The notes: generated by a model from the sequence alone, not told the origin. A stretch of 64,000 nucleotides of DNA from Hirschia maritima DSM 19733 (GCF_000378345.1 NZ_KB899544.1:496001-560000), one strand, 5' to 3'. Positions 43,384-53,532 are shown, counted from the stretch's first letter. Translations and numbers: made by a program.

Positions 43384-44433
43384 TCAATCATTGCTTCCCT
43401 CCGGTGTAGGAAACATTTTGGATGTTACTGGACGGAAACGCTCTCGATAATCTGATGCCGAAACGCCGACATGGCGTTGGAATGCTCGGCGCATTCGCTC
43501 TGCATTTTGAAAACCGGTTTGAAGTGAAATTTGCTCAATACCTGTATCAGATTGTTCTAGTTCGACGCGTGCGGCTTGTACGCGGGCAGCTTCAACATAG
43601 TGTGCAGGCGTAACTCCGGTTTCGTCTTTGAATTTGCGCGCGAAGGTTCTTTCAGACATGCAGGCGCGAGCAGCAAGTGTAGTTACTGTCAATGGTTCTG
43701 TTAAGTGTCCCAACACGTATTCTAATGTGTCATTGATTGTTGGGTCAGTTGCTTTTTGAGCAACCAAATGTGCACTAAATTGAGATTGGCCACCCGGTCG
43801 CATCATGTACATGACATTGTAACGTGCAACTTGAAGGGCAACGTCATGGCCCCAATCCATTTCAACGAGAGAGAGTGCTAAATCCATCCCAGTAGTAACA
43901 CCAGCTGATGTCCAAATGTTTCCATCCTGAACATAGATAGCATCTGCTTCGACTATGACTTCAGGATACTTTTGGGACAGGATAGGGCACCACCACCAAT
44001 GCGTGGTTGCGCGCTTTCCATTTAGCAGGCCTATTTCCGCTAGAATCATTGCGCCCGTACAAATGGATACTACACGTTCGGCCTTGCGAGCTGCGGCGGA
44101 CACAAAGTTGAGTAAGTCTTGATCGTCCAAGGCATCTACTGTTCCGTGACCTCCGGCAATCATTAATGTGTCTATCGGGTTTGAATCATTTAAGGCGTCT
44201 GAAAAGGAAGAGTCTGATTGAATTGTTAGACCACTTGTTGTTTGGATTGGCCCAGATTGTTGCGCGATTACTTCTACCTTATAGGGCGTGTGCCCATCAG
44301 GTAAAAATAGTTTAGCGCCTGTCAGGACTTCTAGAGGGCCGACAACGTCCAGGATATGTGCATCAGGATATATGACCATGACGACGCGGCGAGGCTCATC
44401 CCTCAAATTACGTATGTTGTTGTTTTTTATCAT
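43384..44433 (-). CDS. GlxA family (DJ-1 + AraC HTH) transcriptional regulator
   Basis: A 349-residue regulator with the same layout as the one at 35578: DJ-1-like sensor domain (VMVIYPDAHILDVVGPLEVLTGA, VSICTGAMILAEIGLLNGKRATTHWWW, TSAGVTTGMDLALSLVE) and a C-terminal AraC HTH pair (LAARACMSERTFARKFKDETGVTPAHYVEAARVQAAR; IEQISLQTGFQNAERMRRAFQRHVG). The two share family features but differ widely in sequence. It probably regulates the autotransporter esterase downstream or an undetected target; the effector is unknown. Confidence 0.92.
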   Translation of the reverse strand: MIKNNNIRNLRDEPRRVVMVIYPDAHILDVVGPLEVLTGAKLFLPDGHTPYKVEVIAQQSGPIQTTSGLTIQSDSSFSDALNDSNPIDTLMIAGGHGTVDALDDQDLLNFVSAAARKAERVVSICTGAMILAEIGLLNGKRATTHWWWCPILSQKYPEVIVEADAIYVQDGNIWTSAGVTTGMDLALSLVEMDWGHDVALQVARYNVMYMMRPGGQSQFSAHLVAQKATDPTINDTLEYVLGHLTEPLTVTTLAARACMSERTFARKFKDETGVTPAHYVEAARVQAARVELEQSDTGIEQISLQTGFQNAERMRRAFQRHVGVSASDYRERFRPVTSKMFPTPEGSND

Positions 44434-44729
44434 AGTCCGACAATAGCCTATTTTTGTGTTTGACGGTTAGGACAACATCCCCACCTTTTCTGCCAAATCC
44501 TTATTTAGCACTTATTGAAGCTTAGATTTAGGAATAGGAAAGGAGATTGAAGGGACTTATGTGGAAAGCCAGTGGTTCGTTCTGCTGATTGTGAAACATC
44601 TTAAATCGTCATCAAATAACTAAACAACGTCATATCAATTTCAGTGCTGGTTCTTTGTTATGAGGCGACTTGTTCCAACGTTAAAAACTCAATACTAATC
44701 TTTGCAGGAATTTAAGTGAGCAATGATTT

Positions 44730-45545
44730 ATGAGCATCCCAAAAAATGTGGAATTCAAACAAAGTACATTAGCTAGAAATCTAATTCTAACTTTGTTGTT
44801 TATGCTGGCCTGTTTTTATACGGGAGAAGCTTTTGCTCACCCTGAAGACGATTTTTGTGGTCCAGATTCAGGAATTGACCCAGTTCTGTGCGAACAATTA
44901 GCACAACTCAATAGCAGTGAAGGGGCGTTTGAAGCACCACTGTTAGATAGTGAAGGAAATGTCCTTAAACCTATCGAGGCAGCCCTCTATTTTCTGGATA
45001 TTGGAGTTAAACACATCCTGCCGGGTGGTCTAGATCATATTCTATTTGTTTTTGCGTTGTTTTTGGCGGCAACAAATTTGAGAAATCTGATTTTCCTGAT
45101 ATCGATTTTTACAGTCGCGCATACAATAACATTAGGGCTAACAGCGGCGGGCGTAATTCAACCTCCGGCGCACATCGTGGAACCTTTGATTGCACTTTCA
45201 ATTGCATTTGTGGCGATCGAGAACTTGTTTTTGAAGGATAAATCCAGATGGCGACCGTTGATAATTCTCGGTTTTGGTCTATTCCATGGAATGGGGTTTG
45301 CTGGGTTTATCAGTGAGATAGGTTTACCGCAGGAGCAGTTCTGGCCATCTCTGATAGGCTTTAATGTCGGTGTGGAAATAGGCCAGTTAACAGTGGTTGC
45401 GTTGGCTTTTTTGGTTAGCATTCCAGTCCGGTGGGCATTAGACAAAACAAACTTCACCTATCAGCAAGTTGTTGTCGTGCCGCTGTCGCTCGTCATTGCA
45501 GGGGTTGGAATGTGGTGGTTTGTAACACGCAGCTTAGGAATTTAA
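44730..45545 (+). CDS. HupE/UreJ-like family membrane protein
   Basis: A 271-residue membrane protein. A signal peptide (LILTLLFMLACFYTGEAFA) ends just before HPEDDFCGPDSGIDPVLC, with the N-terminal histidine that is typical of the family. About six transmembrane segments follow, including LPGGLDHILFVFALFLAATNLRN, FTVAHTITLGLTAAG and IILGFGLFHGMGFAGFI, whose His and Asp residues are characteristic metal-binding positions. HupE and UreJ proteins transport nickel or cobalt; the substrate here is unproven, and no hydrogenase, urease or cobalamin gene is adjacent. The preceding region (about 300 bases) has no recognisable riboswitch. Confidence 0.85.
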   Translation: MSIPKNVEFKQSTLARNLILTLLFMLACFYTGEAFAHPEDDFCGPDSGIDPVLCEQLAQLNSSEGAFEAPLLDSEGNVLKPIEAALYFLDIGVKHILPGGLDHILFVFALFLAATNLRNLIFLISIFTVAHTITLGLTAAGVIQPPAHIVEPLIALSIAFVAIENLFLKDKSRWRPLIILGFGLFHGMGFAGFISEIGLPQEQFWPSLIGFNVGVEIGQLTVVALAFLVSIPVRWALDKTNFTYQQVVVVPLSLVIAGVGMWWFVTRSLGI

Positions 45546-45553
45546 GCTGCGTG
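45526..45553. terminator. Long inverted repeat between convergent hupE-like and M3 genes
   Basis: CACGCAGCTTA-(GGAATT)-TAAGCTGCGTG is a perfect 11-bp stem whose 3' arm starts at the hupE-like stop codon (TAA, 45543). T tracts are poor on both strands, so it may be a weak bidirectional terminator or 3' stabilising hairpin. Confidence 0.5.
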
Positions 45554-45589
45554 CCACATTTTGAAATTACAGGCGTTTAGCTACTGTAT

Positions 45590-47767
45590 TTAGTCTAAAC
45601 CACGAATGCGTAGAAGAGGTTCGATTTCAGGGTCTTTTCCGCGGAAGTTTCTGTAAAGCTCATCAGCTTCGCGCAAACCACCGGATTCAAACACCCATTT
45701 TTTTAGACGTGCGGCAAGTTCTGGGTTGAAGATGTCTTCTGTTTCCTCGAAAGCGGTAAATCCGTCTGCATCGAGAATTTCAGACCATAGATAGGCGTAA
45801 TATCCAGCTGAATAACCACCTGCAATGTGTCCGAAGTATTGAGTACGGTAGCGTGGCTCAATTTCCGGCATCAAGCCATATCCCTCAAGTACTTCTTTTT
45901 CAAATGCACGAGCATCTGAGATTTTTGCTGCTTCTTCAGAACTAAGCCCATGCCAAGCTAAATCTAGCAATGAAGCTGCAATGAATTCAGTTGTTTTGAA
46001 GCCTTGATTGAATGTTGAGGCTTGCTTCATTTTCTCGACCAATTCAGTCGGGATAACTTCGCCCGTTTCATGGTGTTTGGCATAGTCTGCCAATACGGCT
46101 TCTTGGCTAGCCCAATGCTCCATGATTTGCGCAGGGAATTCAGTGTAATCGCGAGGGCCATCAACACCTGAGAACTCCTGATAGCGCATTTGAGTCAAAA
46201 GTCCGTGAAGCCCGTGTCCAAACTCGTGGAAGAGGGTTTCAACTTCGTCAAATCGCATCAGTGTTGGTTCCCCCTCTGGAGGAGGTGTGAGGTTCATATT
46301 ATTGGTAATGAGTGGACGAATGTGATTGCCGCCAATGTTTGAAGTTCCACGGAAAGAGCTCATCCATGCTCCACCGCGTTTTGAATCGCGTGCGTACATG
46401 TCCATTTGGAACAGGCCAAGATGATTGCCATTAGCGTCTTTGACATCATAAGATTTTACAACTGGGTTCCAGCCCGGTGCTTCCACTTCTTCAAGTGTGA
46501 TGTTGAATAATTTACCAGCAACATCAAATGCACCTCTTTTCACAGCCTCTAGCTCAAAATAGGGTGCTAAAGCCGCATCATCGAATGCATATTTGTCTTG
46601 ACGGACGCGCTCTGAGTAGTGCCACCAGTCGTGGCCTTCGGCTGTATATTCTCCACCTTCGGCGTTGATGAGTGCTTGGATATCAGCAAGTTCTTCCTTA
46701 GCTCTTTCAAGGCCTGGACGCCATACACGAAGCAAGAACTCTTCAGCGCCTTCAGGTGTCTTCGCCATACGTGTTTCAAGTTGATAGTGAGCGTGAGATT
46801 TATAGCCCATTAGCTCAGCACGTTGCGCACGCAGCTGGGCTATTTTTATGAAGACTTCACCGTTATCGATGTCACCGGAAGATGCGCGCAAGCGATATCC
46901 ATCGAAGAGTTTTTGACGCAATTCGCGGTTTGTCGATTGTGTCATGAAGGTTTCATAAGGAGAGCGGTTAAGACCAACAACCCATTTATCTTCACCCTCA
47001 ACCTTGATTGCTGCTTTAAAACTGTCACTCAAACCAGCTAGGTCAGCTGGGTCCGTGATTTCCATTTTAAAGCCAACCGTTGCTTTTAGGAGGTTTTGAC
47101 TGAACTTAGTTGTTAGGCCTGACAATTCTTCATTTATTGCAGCAACTTTGTCTTTCGTCTCTGTATCTAAGTTAGCTCCGGCACGAACGAAGCTACGATA
47201 TTGTAGTTCCATAAGACGGGCATCTTGTTCGTCTAAGTCAGGGCGATCTTTGGTTTCGTATACTTCCTTAACGCGTGCGAAAAGAGCTTCATTGAATTGA
47301 ATAGCATTTGTTTCGCGTGTGAGCATTGGCCAAACTTTTGTTTGCAAATCTCGCAATGTATCGTTTGTGTCTGTGCCCGTAATGTTGGAAAATGTGTAGG
47401 CGACTTTATTTAAGTCTTTTCCTGTTTGTTCCAGCGCAACAATTGTATTTTCAAATGTAGGTGGCTCAGGATTATCAACGATCTGAGCCACTTCAGCGCG
47501 TAGTTTCAATATGCCGTTTTTGATTGCTGGCATGTAGTGAGCGTCTTCGATTTCCGCAAATGGAGGTGTGCCATAAGGTGTATCCCAGTTTTCCAAAAAT
47601 GGGTTACCTGCGAGTTCAGCATCTGTGACCGCGATCTCTGTTGAAGCGCTTTCCGTTTGTGTAGCTTCAGTTTGCGCGTTTTCTTTCGATGATGTTTGTT
47701 CCCCACCACATGACGTGAGTGCCGTCATTAATGCGATTATAGACACTGCTGCAGAAATCTTCTTCAT
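45590..47767 (-). CDS. dcp: M3 family metallopeptidase (Dcp-like), lipoprotein
   Basis: A 725-residue oligopeptidase. Lipoprotein signal peptide ends LTS-C20, then an acidic linker and the M3 domain starting NPFLENWDTPYGTPPFAEIEDAHYMPA. Zinc site H514-E-F-G-H518 lies in ETLFHEFGHGLHGLLTQ. C-terminal YLWSEILDADGFTAFEE and SGGLREADELYRNFRGKDP are typical of peptidyl-dipeptidase Dcp. It cleaves small peptides in the periplasm. Start at 47767 with GGGGAAG six bases upstream. The gene symbol reflects the subfamily, not proven specificity. Confidence 0.93.
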   Translation of the reverse strand: MKKISAAVSIIALMTALTSCGGEQTSSKENAQTEATQTESASTEIAVTDAELAGNPFLENWDTPYGTPPFAEIEDAHYMPAIKNGILKLRAEVAQIVDNPEPPTFENTIVALEQTGKDLNKVAYTFSNITGTDTNDTLRDLQTKVWPMLTRETNAIQFNEALFARVKEVYETKDRPDLDEQDARLMELQYRSFVRAGANLDTETKDKVAAINEELSGLTTKFSQNLLKATVGFKMEITDPADLAGLSDSFKAAIKVEGEDKWVVGLNRSPYETFMTQSTNRELRQKLFDGYRLRASSGDIDNGEVFIKIAQLRAQRAELMGYKSHAHYQLETRMAKTPEGAEEFLLRVWRPGLERAKEELADIQALINAEGGEYTAEGHDWWHYSERVRQDKYAFDDAALAPYFELEAVKRGAFDVAGKLFNITLEEVEAPGWNPVVKSYDVKDANGNHLGLFQMDMYARDSKRGGAWMSSFRGTSNIGGNHIRPLITNNMNLTPPPEGEPTLMRFDEVETLFHEFGHGLHGLLTQMRYQEFSGVDGPRDYTEFPAQIMEHWASQEAVLADYAKHHETGEVIPTELVEKMKQASTFNQGFKTTEFIAASLLDLAWHGLSSEEAAKISDARAFEKEVLEGYGLMPEIEPRYRTQYFGHIAGGYSAGYYAYLWSEILDADGFTAFEETEDIFNPELAARLKKWVFESGGLREADELYRNFRGKDPEIEPLLRIRGLD

Positions 47768-48011
47768 TTCGTGCTTCCCCTGGCTCTGTCGAAGCTTTGT
47801 TCGAACAAGTTGAATTGTTTTCGTGAGTGCGCGTGATTTTGACCGCAAAATAGGGTCAGAATACGGCTGGAGTTTCCCGAGCTAAACGCTTGCACTAATC
47901 ATACAATATGTAAACAGGTTGCGAGGAGGTAATCACCAATAATCTATCGATTGTTAGACGTTTGTTCTGAGGTTTGTTGGTAGGGCAGATTAAAAGTGTC
48001 TGTTTTGTATT

Positions 48012-48884
48012 TTAAGGCAGTTCACTTAGGAAATCTAAGATTGGTTGCAAACAATCTTGTTCTGTGAGGACTGGAGCATGACCTGTGTTGGAAACGGTGA
48101 TCAGTTTTGCGTTGTTGTGTTGAGCAATCATTTGATTTGCTGTTTCTTCACTCAACAAGTCGGACAAATCCCCTCGGATAATTCTAAGAGGGTGGTTGCA
48201 CAAAGCGCGAAATAGAACCCAAGCGTTCTGTTTATCAGATGTGTCTGACGTGATGGATTTCAAACTATCGGCTATGGCTGGGTCGTAATCGGGTATAACA
48301 CCTTGGTCAGTGGCTCTAAAAGTGCGCTGAGCGAAGGCTGTCCAATCGCCATCAGAGAAATTAGGGTGCGCTACGAAGTGGACCTTTTTTAACGCTTGTC
48401 CGGCTTGCTCAAAGTTCTCGAAAGTATTTATGTCTCCGATGTATTCCCCGATACGTGCAACGCCATCGGGATTAAGTTCTGGTCCAACATCATTGATAAT
48501 TACCCCCGTGATTTTCTCCGGGATCAATGTCATCAATTGCATGGTTATCAGGCCGCCCATCGACGTACCGATTATAGCAAATTGATCAAGTTTGAGATGG
48601 GCGATCAGTGAAAGCACATCTTTCACATATTCGCTCAATTGATAGTTGGATGGATTAGGGTCCCGTTGGGAATTCCCTCGTCCTCTTGTATCCCATGCGA
48701 TGATACGTTTGTTGTTTCCAATCGCATCAGCTAGCGGTTCAAAGTCTTTGTGATTTCTGGTCAATCCGTGCAGGCATAAAACTGTTTGATCGTAATTCTT
48801 CGTTCCCCATTCTTTGGCATACAAATTTAAGCCGTCATTAGATTGGAAATGAATATTTTTTGAATATGTGTGTGTTGAAGTCAC
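48012..48884 (-). CDS. Alpha/beta hydrolase
   Basis: A 290-residue cytoplasmic alpha/beta hydrolase. The oxyanion-loop motif LCLHGLTRNHKDFEPLA, nucleophile elbow AIIGTSMGGLITMQLM (Ser), and a C-terminal VSNTGHAPVLTEQD (His) are present. It is the last gene of the tetR-TonB receptor-hydrolase-MFS-hydrolase cluster (gap of 25 bases after the MFS gene), so it probably acts on an imported ester or amide or on its product. The substrate is unknown. Confidence 0.87.
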   Translation of the reverse strand: MTSTHTYSKNIHFQSNDGLNLYAKEWGTKNYDQTVLCLHGLTRNHKDFEPLADAIGNNKRIIAWDTRGRGNSQRDPNPSNYQLSEYVKDVLSLIAHLKLDQFAIIGTSMGGLITMQLMTLIPEKITGVIINDVGPELNPDGVARIGEYIGDINTFENFEQAGQALKKVHFVAHPNFSDGDWTAFAQRTFRATDQGVIPDYDPAIADSLKSITSDTSDKQNAWVLFRALCNHPLRIIRGDLSDLLSEETANQMIAQHNNAKLITVSNTGHAPVLTEQDCLQPILDFLSELP

Positions 48885-48909
48885 TATAAACTCATTGTTT
48901 TGAAAATTG

Positions 48910-50265
48910 TTATGCTAGCTCGGTGTCTTCCCAGTCCCGTTCAAGGAAACGAGAGGCTGCCAATAGAAGCAGAGCTGCAATTACATAGAAAACGGTTCCG
49001 CAAAGCATGGAATACCTAAGACTTTCAGCGCCTTGCAGAGAGCTAAACGCATCAGACATTGCACCAATAGCAAGATCACCAATTCCAATTCCTATAAGAT
49101 TATTGATGAGTAAGAAAATAGCGGATGCAGTGGCTCTCATATTGGGTGGGACAATGTGTTGAAACGCTGAGAGAACAGGTCCTAGCCACGCCAAAGATAA
49201 CGCGGTTGGTACCAGCATTACAAAAAACAGCACTGTCAGATTGGTTGAAGAAACCCCAATCAAGAAAAACGGAGTTGCGATTGCAAAAGCTATTGCCGGA
49301 ATGAGTGCGTATGCTGATTTTTTGGCTTGTCCTAAGCGGTCACCTAGATATCCCCCTAAGAATATTCCAATTATTCCTCCGACAAAGACAATGGTTCCAT
49401 AAAAGTAGGCTGCGTAAAGAAGTGTGCCTGCATTGGAGGGAATCAGCCATCCCTCTGCCCAACCAAAAGCTAACGGTAAATCATCTGCAAAACTTCTAGA
49501 CAGGAAGGTGGGTACCCATGCAAACAGTCCATATCCCATCATGGAAGAACATGCCGCACCAATAGATAGCAACCAAAAGCTAGGTTTGCGTGTCAGTGTA
49601 CTCATCACTTCTTTGATGCTGGGTGCCTCAGTTTTGGAACCTGGGGGATCAAACATGCCTCGCTTTGGTTCACGCACTGTGAGGCGGAAAAGAGGAACGA
49701 GAAGAACACCAGCAATTCCCATGATTACAAAAGCTGAGCGCCAATCCAAGATAGTTGTAATAATTCCAGCAAAGATAATACCTAAAGCGCTTCCAACAGG
49801 TATTCCGAAGGAATAAATAGCGAGGGCTCGTGCACGTTTTTCAGACGGGAAATAATCGGAAATGATTGAGTAAGCCGGTGCAACTCCGCCAGCTTCACCA
49901 ATTCCTACACCCATTCTAGCGAGGAATAGCTGAAAAGCATTCATTGTCAGACCACACACTGCAGTCATGGCGCTCCAAAGAGTTAGAGCGATTGTCATGA
50001 TCCAAACACGGTTCGTACGATCAGCCAACCAAGCAATGGGAATTCCAAGTACCGAATAAAAAATAGCAAAAGCCAAGCCACGCATCAGGCCCATTTGGGT
50101 GTCTGAGACTGCGAATTCTTCTTGGATAGGAATTGCTAATATCCCTAAGATTTGACGGTCAATAAAGTTGAATGTGTAGACAAGGATCAGAATTGAAAGC
50201 ACATAAGCGCGATAGGCTTTTGATCCATTTGCCAAGGTTAAGTTGTTTGGTGTTGTGTCGGTCAC
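48910..50265 (-). CDS. MFS transporter
   Basis: A 451-residue major facilitator with 12 predicted transmembrane segments and the family motifs: FNFIDRQILGILAIPIQEEFAVSDTQMGLM at TM1-2, AWLADRTNRVWIM loop 2-3, and RMGVGIGEAGGVAPAYSIISDYFPSEKRARALAI in TM4-5. It resembles the spinster-type/sugar-phosphate-antiporter-like group common beside TonB receptors. The start is GTG at 50265 overlapping the upstream hydrolase stop (TAGTG), so the two are translationally coupled. It likely carries the cluster's substrate or product across the inner membrane. Confidence 0.92.
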   Translation of the reverse strand: MTDTTPNNLTLANGSKAYRAYVLSILILVYTFNFIDRQILGILAIPIQEEFAVSDTQMGLMRGLAFAIFYSVLGIPIAWLADRTNRVWIMTIALTLWSAMTAVCGLTMNAFQLFLARMGVGIGEAGGVAPAYSIISDYFPSEKRARALAIYSFGIPVGSALGIIFAGIITTILDWRSAFVIMGIAGVLLVPLFRLTVREPKRGMFDPPGSKTEAPSIKEVMSTLTRKPSFWLLSIGAACSSMMGYGLFAWVPTFLSRSFADDLPLAFGWAEGWLIPSNAGTLLYAAYFYGTIVFVGGIIGIFLGGYLGDRLGQAKKSAYALIPAIAFAIATPFFLIGVSSTNLTVLFFVMLVPTALSLAWLGPVLSAFQHIVPPNMRATASAIFLLINNLIGIGIGDLAIGAMSDAFSSLQGAESLRYSMLCGTVFYVIAALLLLAASRFLERDWEDTELA

Positions 50266-51200
50266 TATTGGACCTCCTTTAGAAAGGCCACAAATTTATC
50301 TAGACTTTCTCGTGGAGCGTCTTCCGGCAGAGCGTGTCCAGCTCCTGGGATGATTGCAATTTGAGAATTAGACAAAGTGTCGTTTGCTCGATGAGCGTGT
50401 TCGACTGGGATAAGTGTATCTAGCTCTCCCCATAATATCAGAGTTGAAGTTGATATTTGCCTAAGAATTTCAGTTGGGTCTGGCATTGTAAACTCAGATA
50501 TGTGGTCGAGAAAAGCTTGTCCATTCCCTGGCAATTGCATCATATATTGGATTTGTTCCAGACGTTCATTCGAAAGATCATCGAAATTTGCGTATATACT
50601 TTTCATCATATAATTCACAGCGGGCATGGGTGCTGTTTTGATAGAAAATTCAGCTGCGGCGGGTAGTTTTCCTGGTTCATTCTCAACTCCGGAAAAGTCA
50701 AAAATACCGGCATTGATAAGTGTGAGTGACAATACTCTTTCAGGATTTGAAGCAGCAGCGCGCCAAGCGATCGTTCCACCCAACGAGTTACCTGCTAGAT
50801 GTGCAGATTGAACATCTAGTTCATCCATTACTTTTATGTGGAAATCACTTCGTTCTTGTGGTGAATAACGTTTTGTTTCATCTGGGCCAGAATATCCATG
50901 ACCCAGTAAATCATAACGAATGACGCGGTAATCTTCTTTGAGGTTGTCTGCCCAAAAATCCCATAGTTCCAGACTGTGCATAAAACCATGGATTAGGATG
51001 ACGACAGGGGCGTTCTCTGGTCCTTGCTGACGAATACGAACTTTCGCTCCATCAATTATCGTGATGCTATCCTCCGCCATTAGGTGAGGAGTTAGGGAGG
51101 GGGTATCTGTGGTCGTTGTTGTGTTGGTTTTAGGCCAAACAAACCAGATACCGATGGCGATTGGAAGCACGAGAAGTACAATTCCTAGAGTTCTTATCAT
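50265..51200 (-). CDS. Alpha/beta hydrolase, N-terminally membrane-anchored
   Basis: A 311-residue protein with an N-terminal hydrophobic helix (residues ~3-24, LGIVLLVLPIAIGIWFVW) and a Thr-rich linker before an alpha/beta-hydrolase domain: VILIHGFMHSLELWDFWAD, HLAGNSLGGTIAWRAA (Ser nucleophile) and IPGAGHALPEDAP (His). The anchor and polar linker suggest a periplasmic location, so it may hydrolyse substrate brought in by the TonB receptor before MFS uptake. It lies 21 bases after the receptor gene and overlaps the MFS gene. Confidence 0.87.
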   Translation of the reverse strand: MIRTLGIVLLVLPIAIGIWFVWPKTNTTTTTDTPSLTPHLMAEDSITIIDGAKVRIRQQGPENAPVVILIHGFMHSLELWDFWADNLKEDYRVIRYDLLGHGYSGPDETKRYSPQERSDFHIKVMDELDVQSAHLAGNSLGGTIAWRAAASNPERVLSLTLINAGIFDFSGVENEPGKLPAAAEFSIKTAPMPAVNYMMKSIYANFDDLSNERLEQIQYMMQLPGNGQAFLDHISEFTMPDPTEILRQISTSTLILWGELDTLIPVEHAHRANDTLSNSQIAIIPGAGHALPEDAPRESLDKFVAFLKEVQ

Positions 51201-51221
51201 GTCGTCATCCTAAACTATCGG

Positions 51222-53504
51222 CTAGAAGTTTAACTTCAGACTAGCCATTACAGTCCTTGGTGGAGCGTAGAAAGAAGAGTAAGCTGAATCGGCACCAAGT
51301 TGGCTCGGTGTAACGAAATTGTATGCAGCAACTGGCACTTCTTCATCTGTTAGGTTGCTGCCGTAGAGCCCCAATGACACGCCTCCACTTGCATTTGTCC
51401 AAACTATGCTCGCATCGAACAATGTTGCACTGTCGGGATCAAGAGCTGGTCCACCTTGAGGGAAGACAGCATTGGCACCTGCGGCAAAGCCGTCATTTTC
51501 AACGTTGAACAGATTGTACTCATCACGGTACGCAACGGATCCATTGAATGATATGTCACCAGCAGCATCCATTGAGTGGACATAGTTGAAGCCGAAACGT
51601 CCTGTCCATTCAGGCGTGTTTTGAACAACAAAATTATCTGCAATGTTTACACCCGCAGAAAGGATTTCGTCGATTTGAGCATCGATGTAACCAATGTTTC
51701 CTGAGAATGTGAGTGCATCTGTTGCATTAAAGAAGCCCTCTAATTCAATACCTGAATATGTGGATTTACCTGCATTGAAAACCGAAGATACAAATGTGTC
51801 GTTGATGCCGTCATTGTCACTGTCTGCACCCTGTTGAACAGTGATTTGTTGATCTTCATACTCCGCAAGAAAAATCGCACTGTTCAGCAATAGCTTGTTA
51901 TCAAAGAATAATCCCTTGGCACCAATTTCATAGCTATCAACTATTTCAGGGCCAAATCCCTGCTGAGACAACCCTAGAGGGTCCAAGTCTGCACGTGCAC
52001 GCGGGTCAAACCCACCGGCTTTGAAGCCCTGACTATAAGCCGCATAAAGAGTGACTTCATCAGTTGGTTCATATGAAACTGAAACTCGAGGTGTGAACTG
52101 ATCATCTTTGCGTTCTAAGCCTTGGTAACCAGTTTGCGTGACCAAGAATGTGGAGCTTGTATTAGATGGATCTAAGTTCGGGGTTCCAAGCCCCAACCAG
52201 AGGTCTCTTTGAACGTCGGCAATGGTTTTATCTTCAGTGTAACGGCCACCTAAAGAGATGCTCCACTGATCTGTAATATCATAGCTCACATCCGCATATA
52301 GCGCGAAGTTTTCTTTTTCTTGTTCTCCGGCTGTGTAAACAGTCAGACCGAATGAAGAGAGTAGTACGTCAAACTGACCTGAGGCGGTACCGTCTAAGTA
52401 GTACACACCCGCTACACCCGAAAGTTTGTCAGTGTTGAACTGAACTTGAAATTCTTGGCTAAATTGATCGTCTTCATAGGTTGCGGGCACATCAAAATCT
52501 TGTTGTGGCAATGTGTCAAAGTCGATCGGCGTTGTTGTTTCACTGTCGCGATAAGCGGATATCGATTTCAATGTGATGTTATCGTTGATATCCCATTCTG
52601 CGGTCAGAGATGCACCACGTGTTTCAACTGAGTTTGAGTCACCGGCACCTGCATTTGTGTCATATATATCAGTAACTTGGAATGCGCCATCGGCGCTTGG
52701 TATGCGGCGGTGACCGTGCTTGGCGTTTGAGTCATCTTGGGTCTGATCCGCTGAAAAACGTAAACGGAAGGAGTCTGTTGGATGCCATTCCGCACTGATG
52801 CGCCCTGCGAGAATATCCTTGTTATAGTGCTCAGCACCTGTATTGAGGTTTTTCCCGTACCCATCGCGTGTATATTTGGCGAGAGCGCCTCCAATTGCGA
52901 ACTTGTCTCCGATTGGAGTTGAGCCGGTGACAATCCCGTCTAACTGATTAAACGTTCCAACATTAAAGCGTAGATTGCCTTGAGCTTCGTCCATGTTCAG
53001 AGGTTTGGTAACGTATTTGATTGCTCCACCGATGGTGTTGCGTCCGTATAGAGTGCCCTGAGGTCCGCGTAGCACTTCAATTCGTTCTACATCAAAGATG
53101 TCCAACACAGCACCTTGAGGGCGAGCGAAAAACACATCATCAACATAAACACCAACACCGGGTTCAAATCCCCAAAGTGGGTCTTGCTGACCGACACCGC
53201 GAATAAACGCAATCAATGTTGAATTGGATCCACGGGCGACTTCAATAGTTGCGTTTGGAGTAAACTTTTGAACCGCGGTTATATCGAGGGAGCCTGCAGC
53301 TTCCAGTATATCCCCCGATACGGCTGTAACGGCAACTGGGGTATCAATAATGGACTCGTCGCGGCGCCTTGCTGAAACAATAATTGTATCTTGAACTGAG
53401 CTATCTTCCGCTTCATTTTCCTGCGCGTATGCGCTTGGTACGGCGATTGATAGACTTGCTATGACAGTACTGGCTCCCAACCAGCTTTTAAGTGTCGTTT
53501 TCAT
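51222..53504 (-). CDS. TonB-dependent outer-membrane receptor
   Basis: A 760-residue receptor. Signal peptide ends near PSAYA-Q, then a TonB-box-like SVQDTIIVSARRRDESIIDTPVAVT, plug domain (GVGVYVDDVFFARPQGAVLDIFDVERIEVLRGPQGTLYGRNTIGG) and a 22-strand barrel ending APPRTVMASLKLNF with terminal Phe. The plug loops are similar to receptors importing terpenoid, aromatic or carbohydrate ligands. Substrate is unproven; the presence of two hydrolases points to an ester- or amide-bearing compound over a siderophore. It is second in the tetR operon (28-base gap). Confidence 0.94.
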   Translation of the reverse strand: MKTTLKSWLGASTVIASLSIAVPSAYAQENEAEDSSVQDTIIVSARRRDESIIDTPVAVTAVSGDILEAAGSLDITAVQKFTPNATIEVARGSNSTLIAFIRGVGQQDPLWGFEPGVGVYVDDVFFARPQGAVLDIFDVERIEVLRGPQGTLYGRNTIGGAIKYVTKPLNMDEAQGNLRFNVGTFNQLDGIVTGSTPIGDKFAIGGALAKYTRDGYGKNLNTGAEHYNKDILAGRISAEWHPTDSFRLRFSADQTQDDSNAKHGHRRIPSADGAFQVTDIYDTNAGAGDSNSVETRGASLTAEWDINDNITLKSISAYRDSETTTPIDFDTLPQQDFDVPATYEDDQFSQEFQVQFNTDKLSGVAGVYYLDGTASGQFDVLLSSFGLTVYTAGEQEKENFALYADVSYDITDQWSISLGGRYTEDKTIADVQRDLWLGLGTPNLDPSNTSSTFLVTQTGYQGLERKDDQFTPRVSVSYEPTDEVTLYAAYSQGFKAGGFDPRARADLDPLGLSQQGFGPEIVDSYEIGAKGLFFDNKLLLNSAIFLAEYEDQQITVQQGADSDNDGINDTFVSSVFNAGKSTYSGIELEGFFNATDALTFSGNIGYIDAQIDEILSAGVNIADNFVVQNTPEWTGRFGFNYVHSMDAAGDISFNGSVAYRDEYNLFNVENDGFAAGANAVFPQGGPALDPDSATLFDASIVWTNASGGVSLGLYGSNLTDEEVPVAAYNFVTPSQLGADSAYSSFYAPPRTVMASLKLNF

Positions 53505-53532
53505 GTTATTCCTCCCGAGTTTATTATATTTT

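Noticed and set aside
35578-44433. The two GlxA-type regulators as a recent duplication
   Set aside because: They share family motifs but are clearly diverged along their length, so common ancestry is old.
44434-44729. Cobalamin or nickel riboswitch before the HupE-like gene
   Set aside because: No B12-box or other recognisable aptamer sequence; the region is plain AT-rich DNA.
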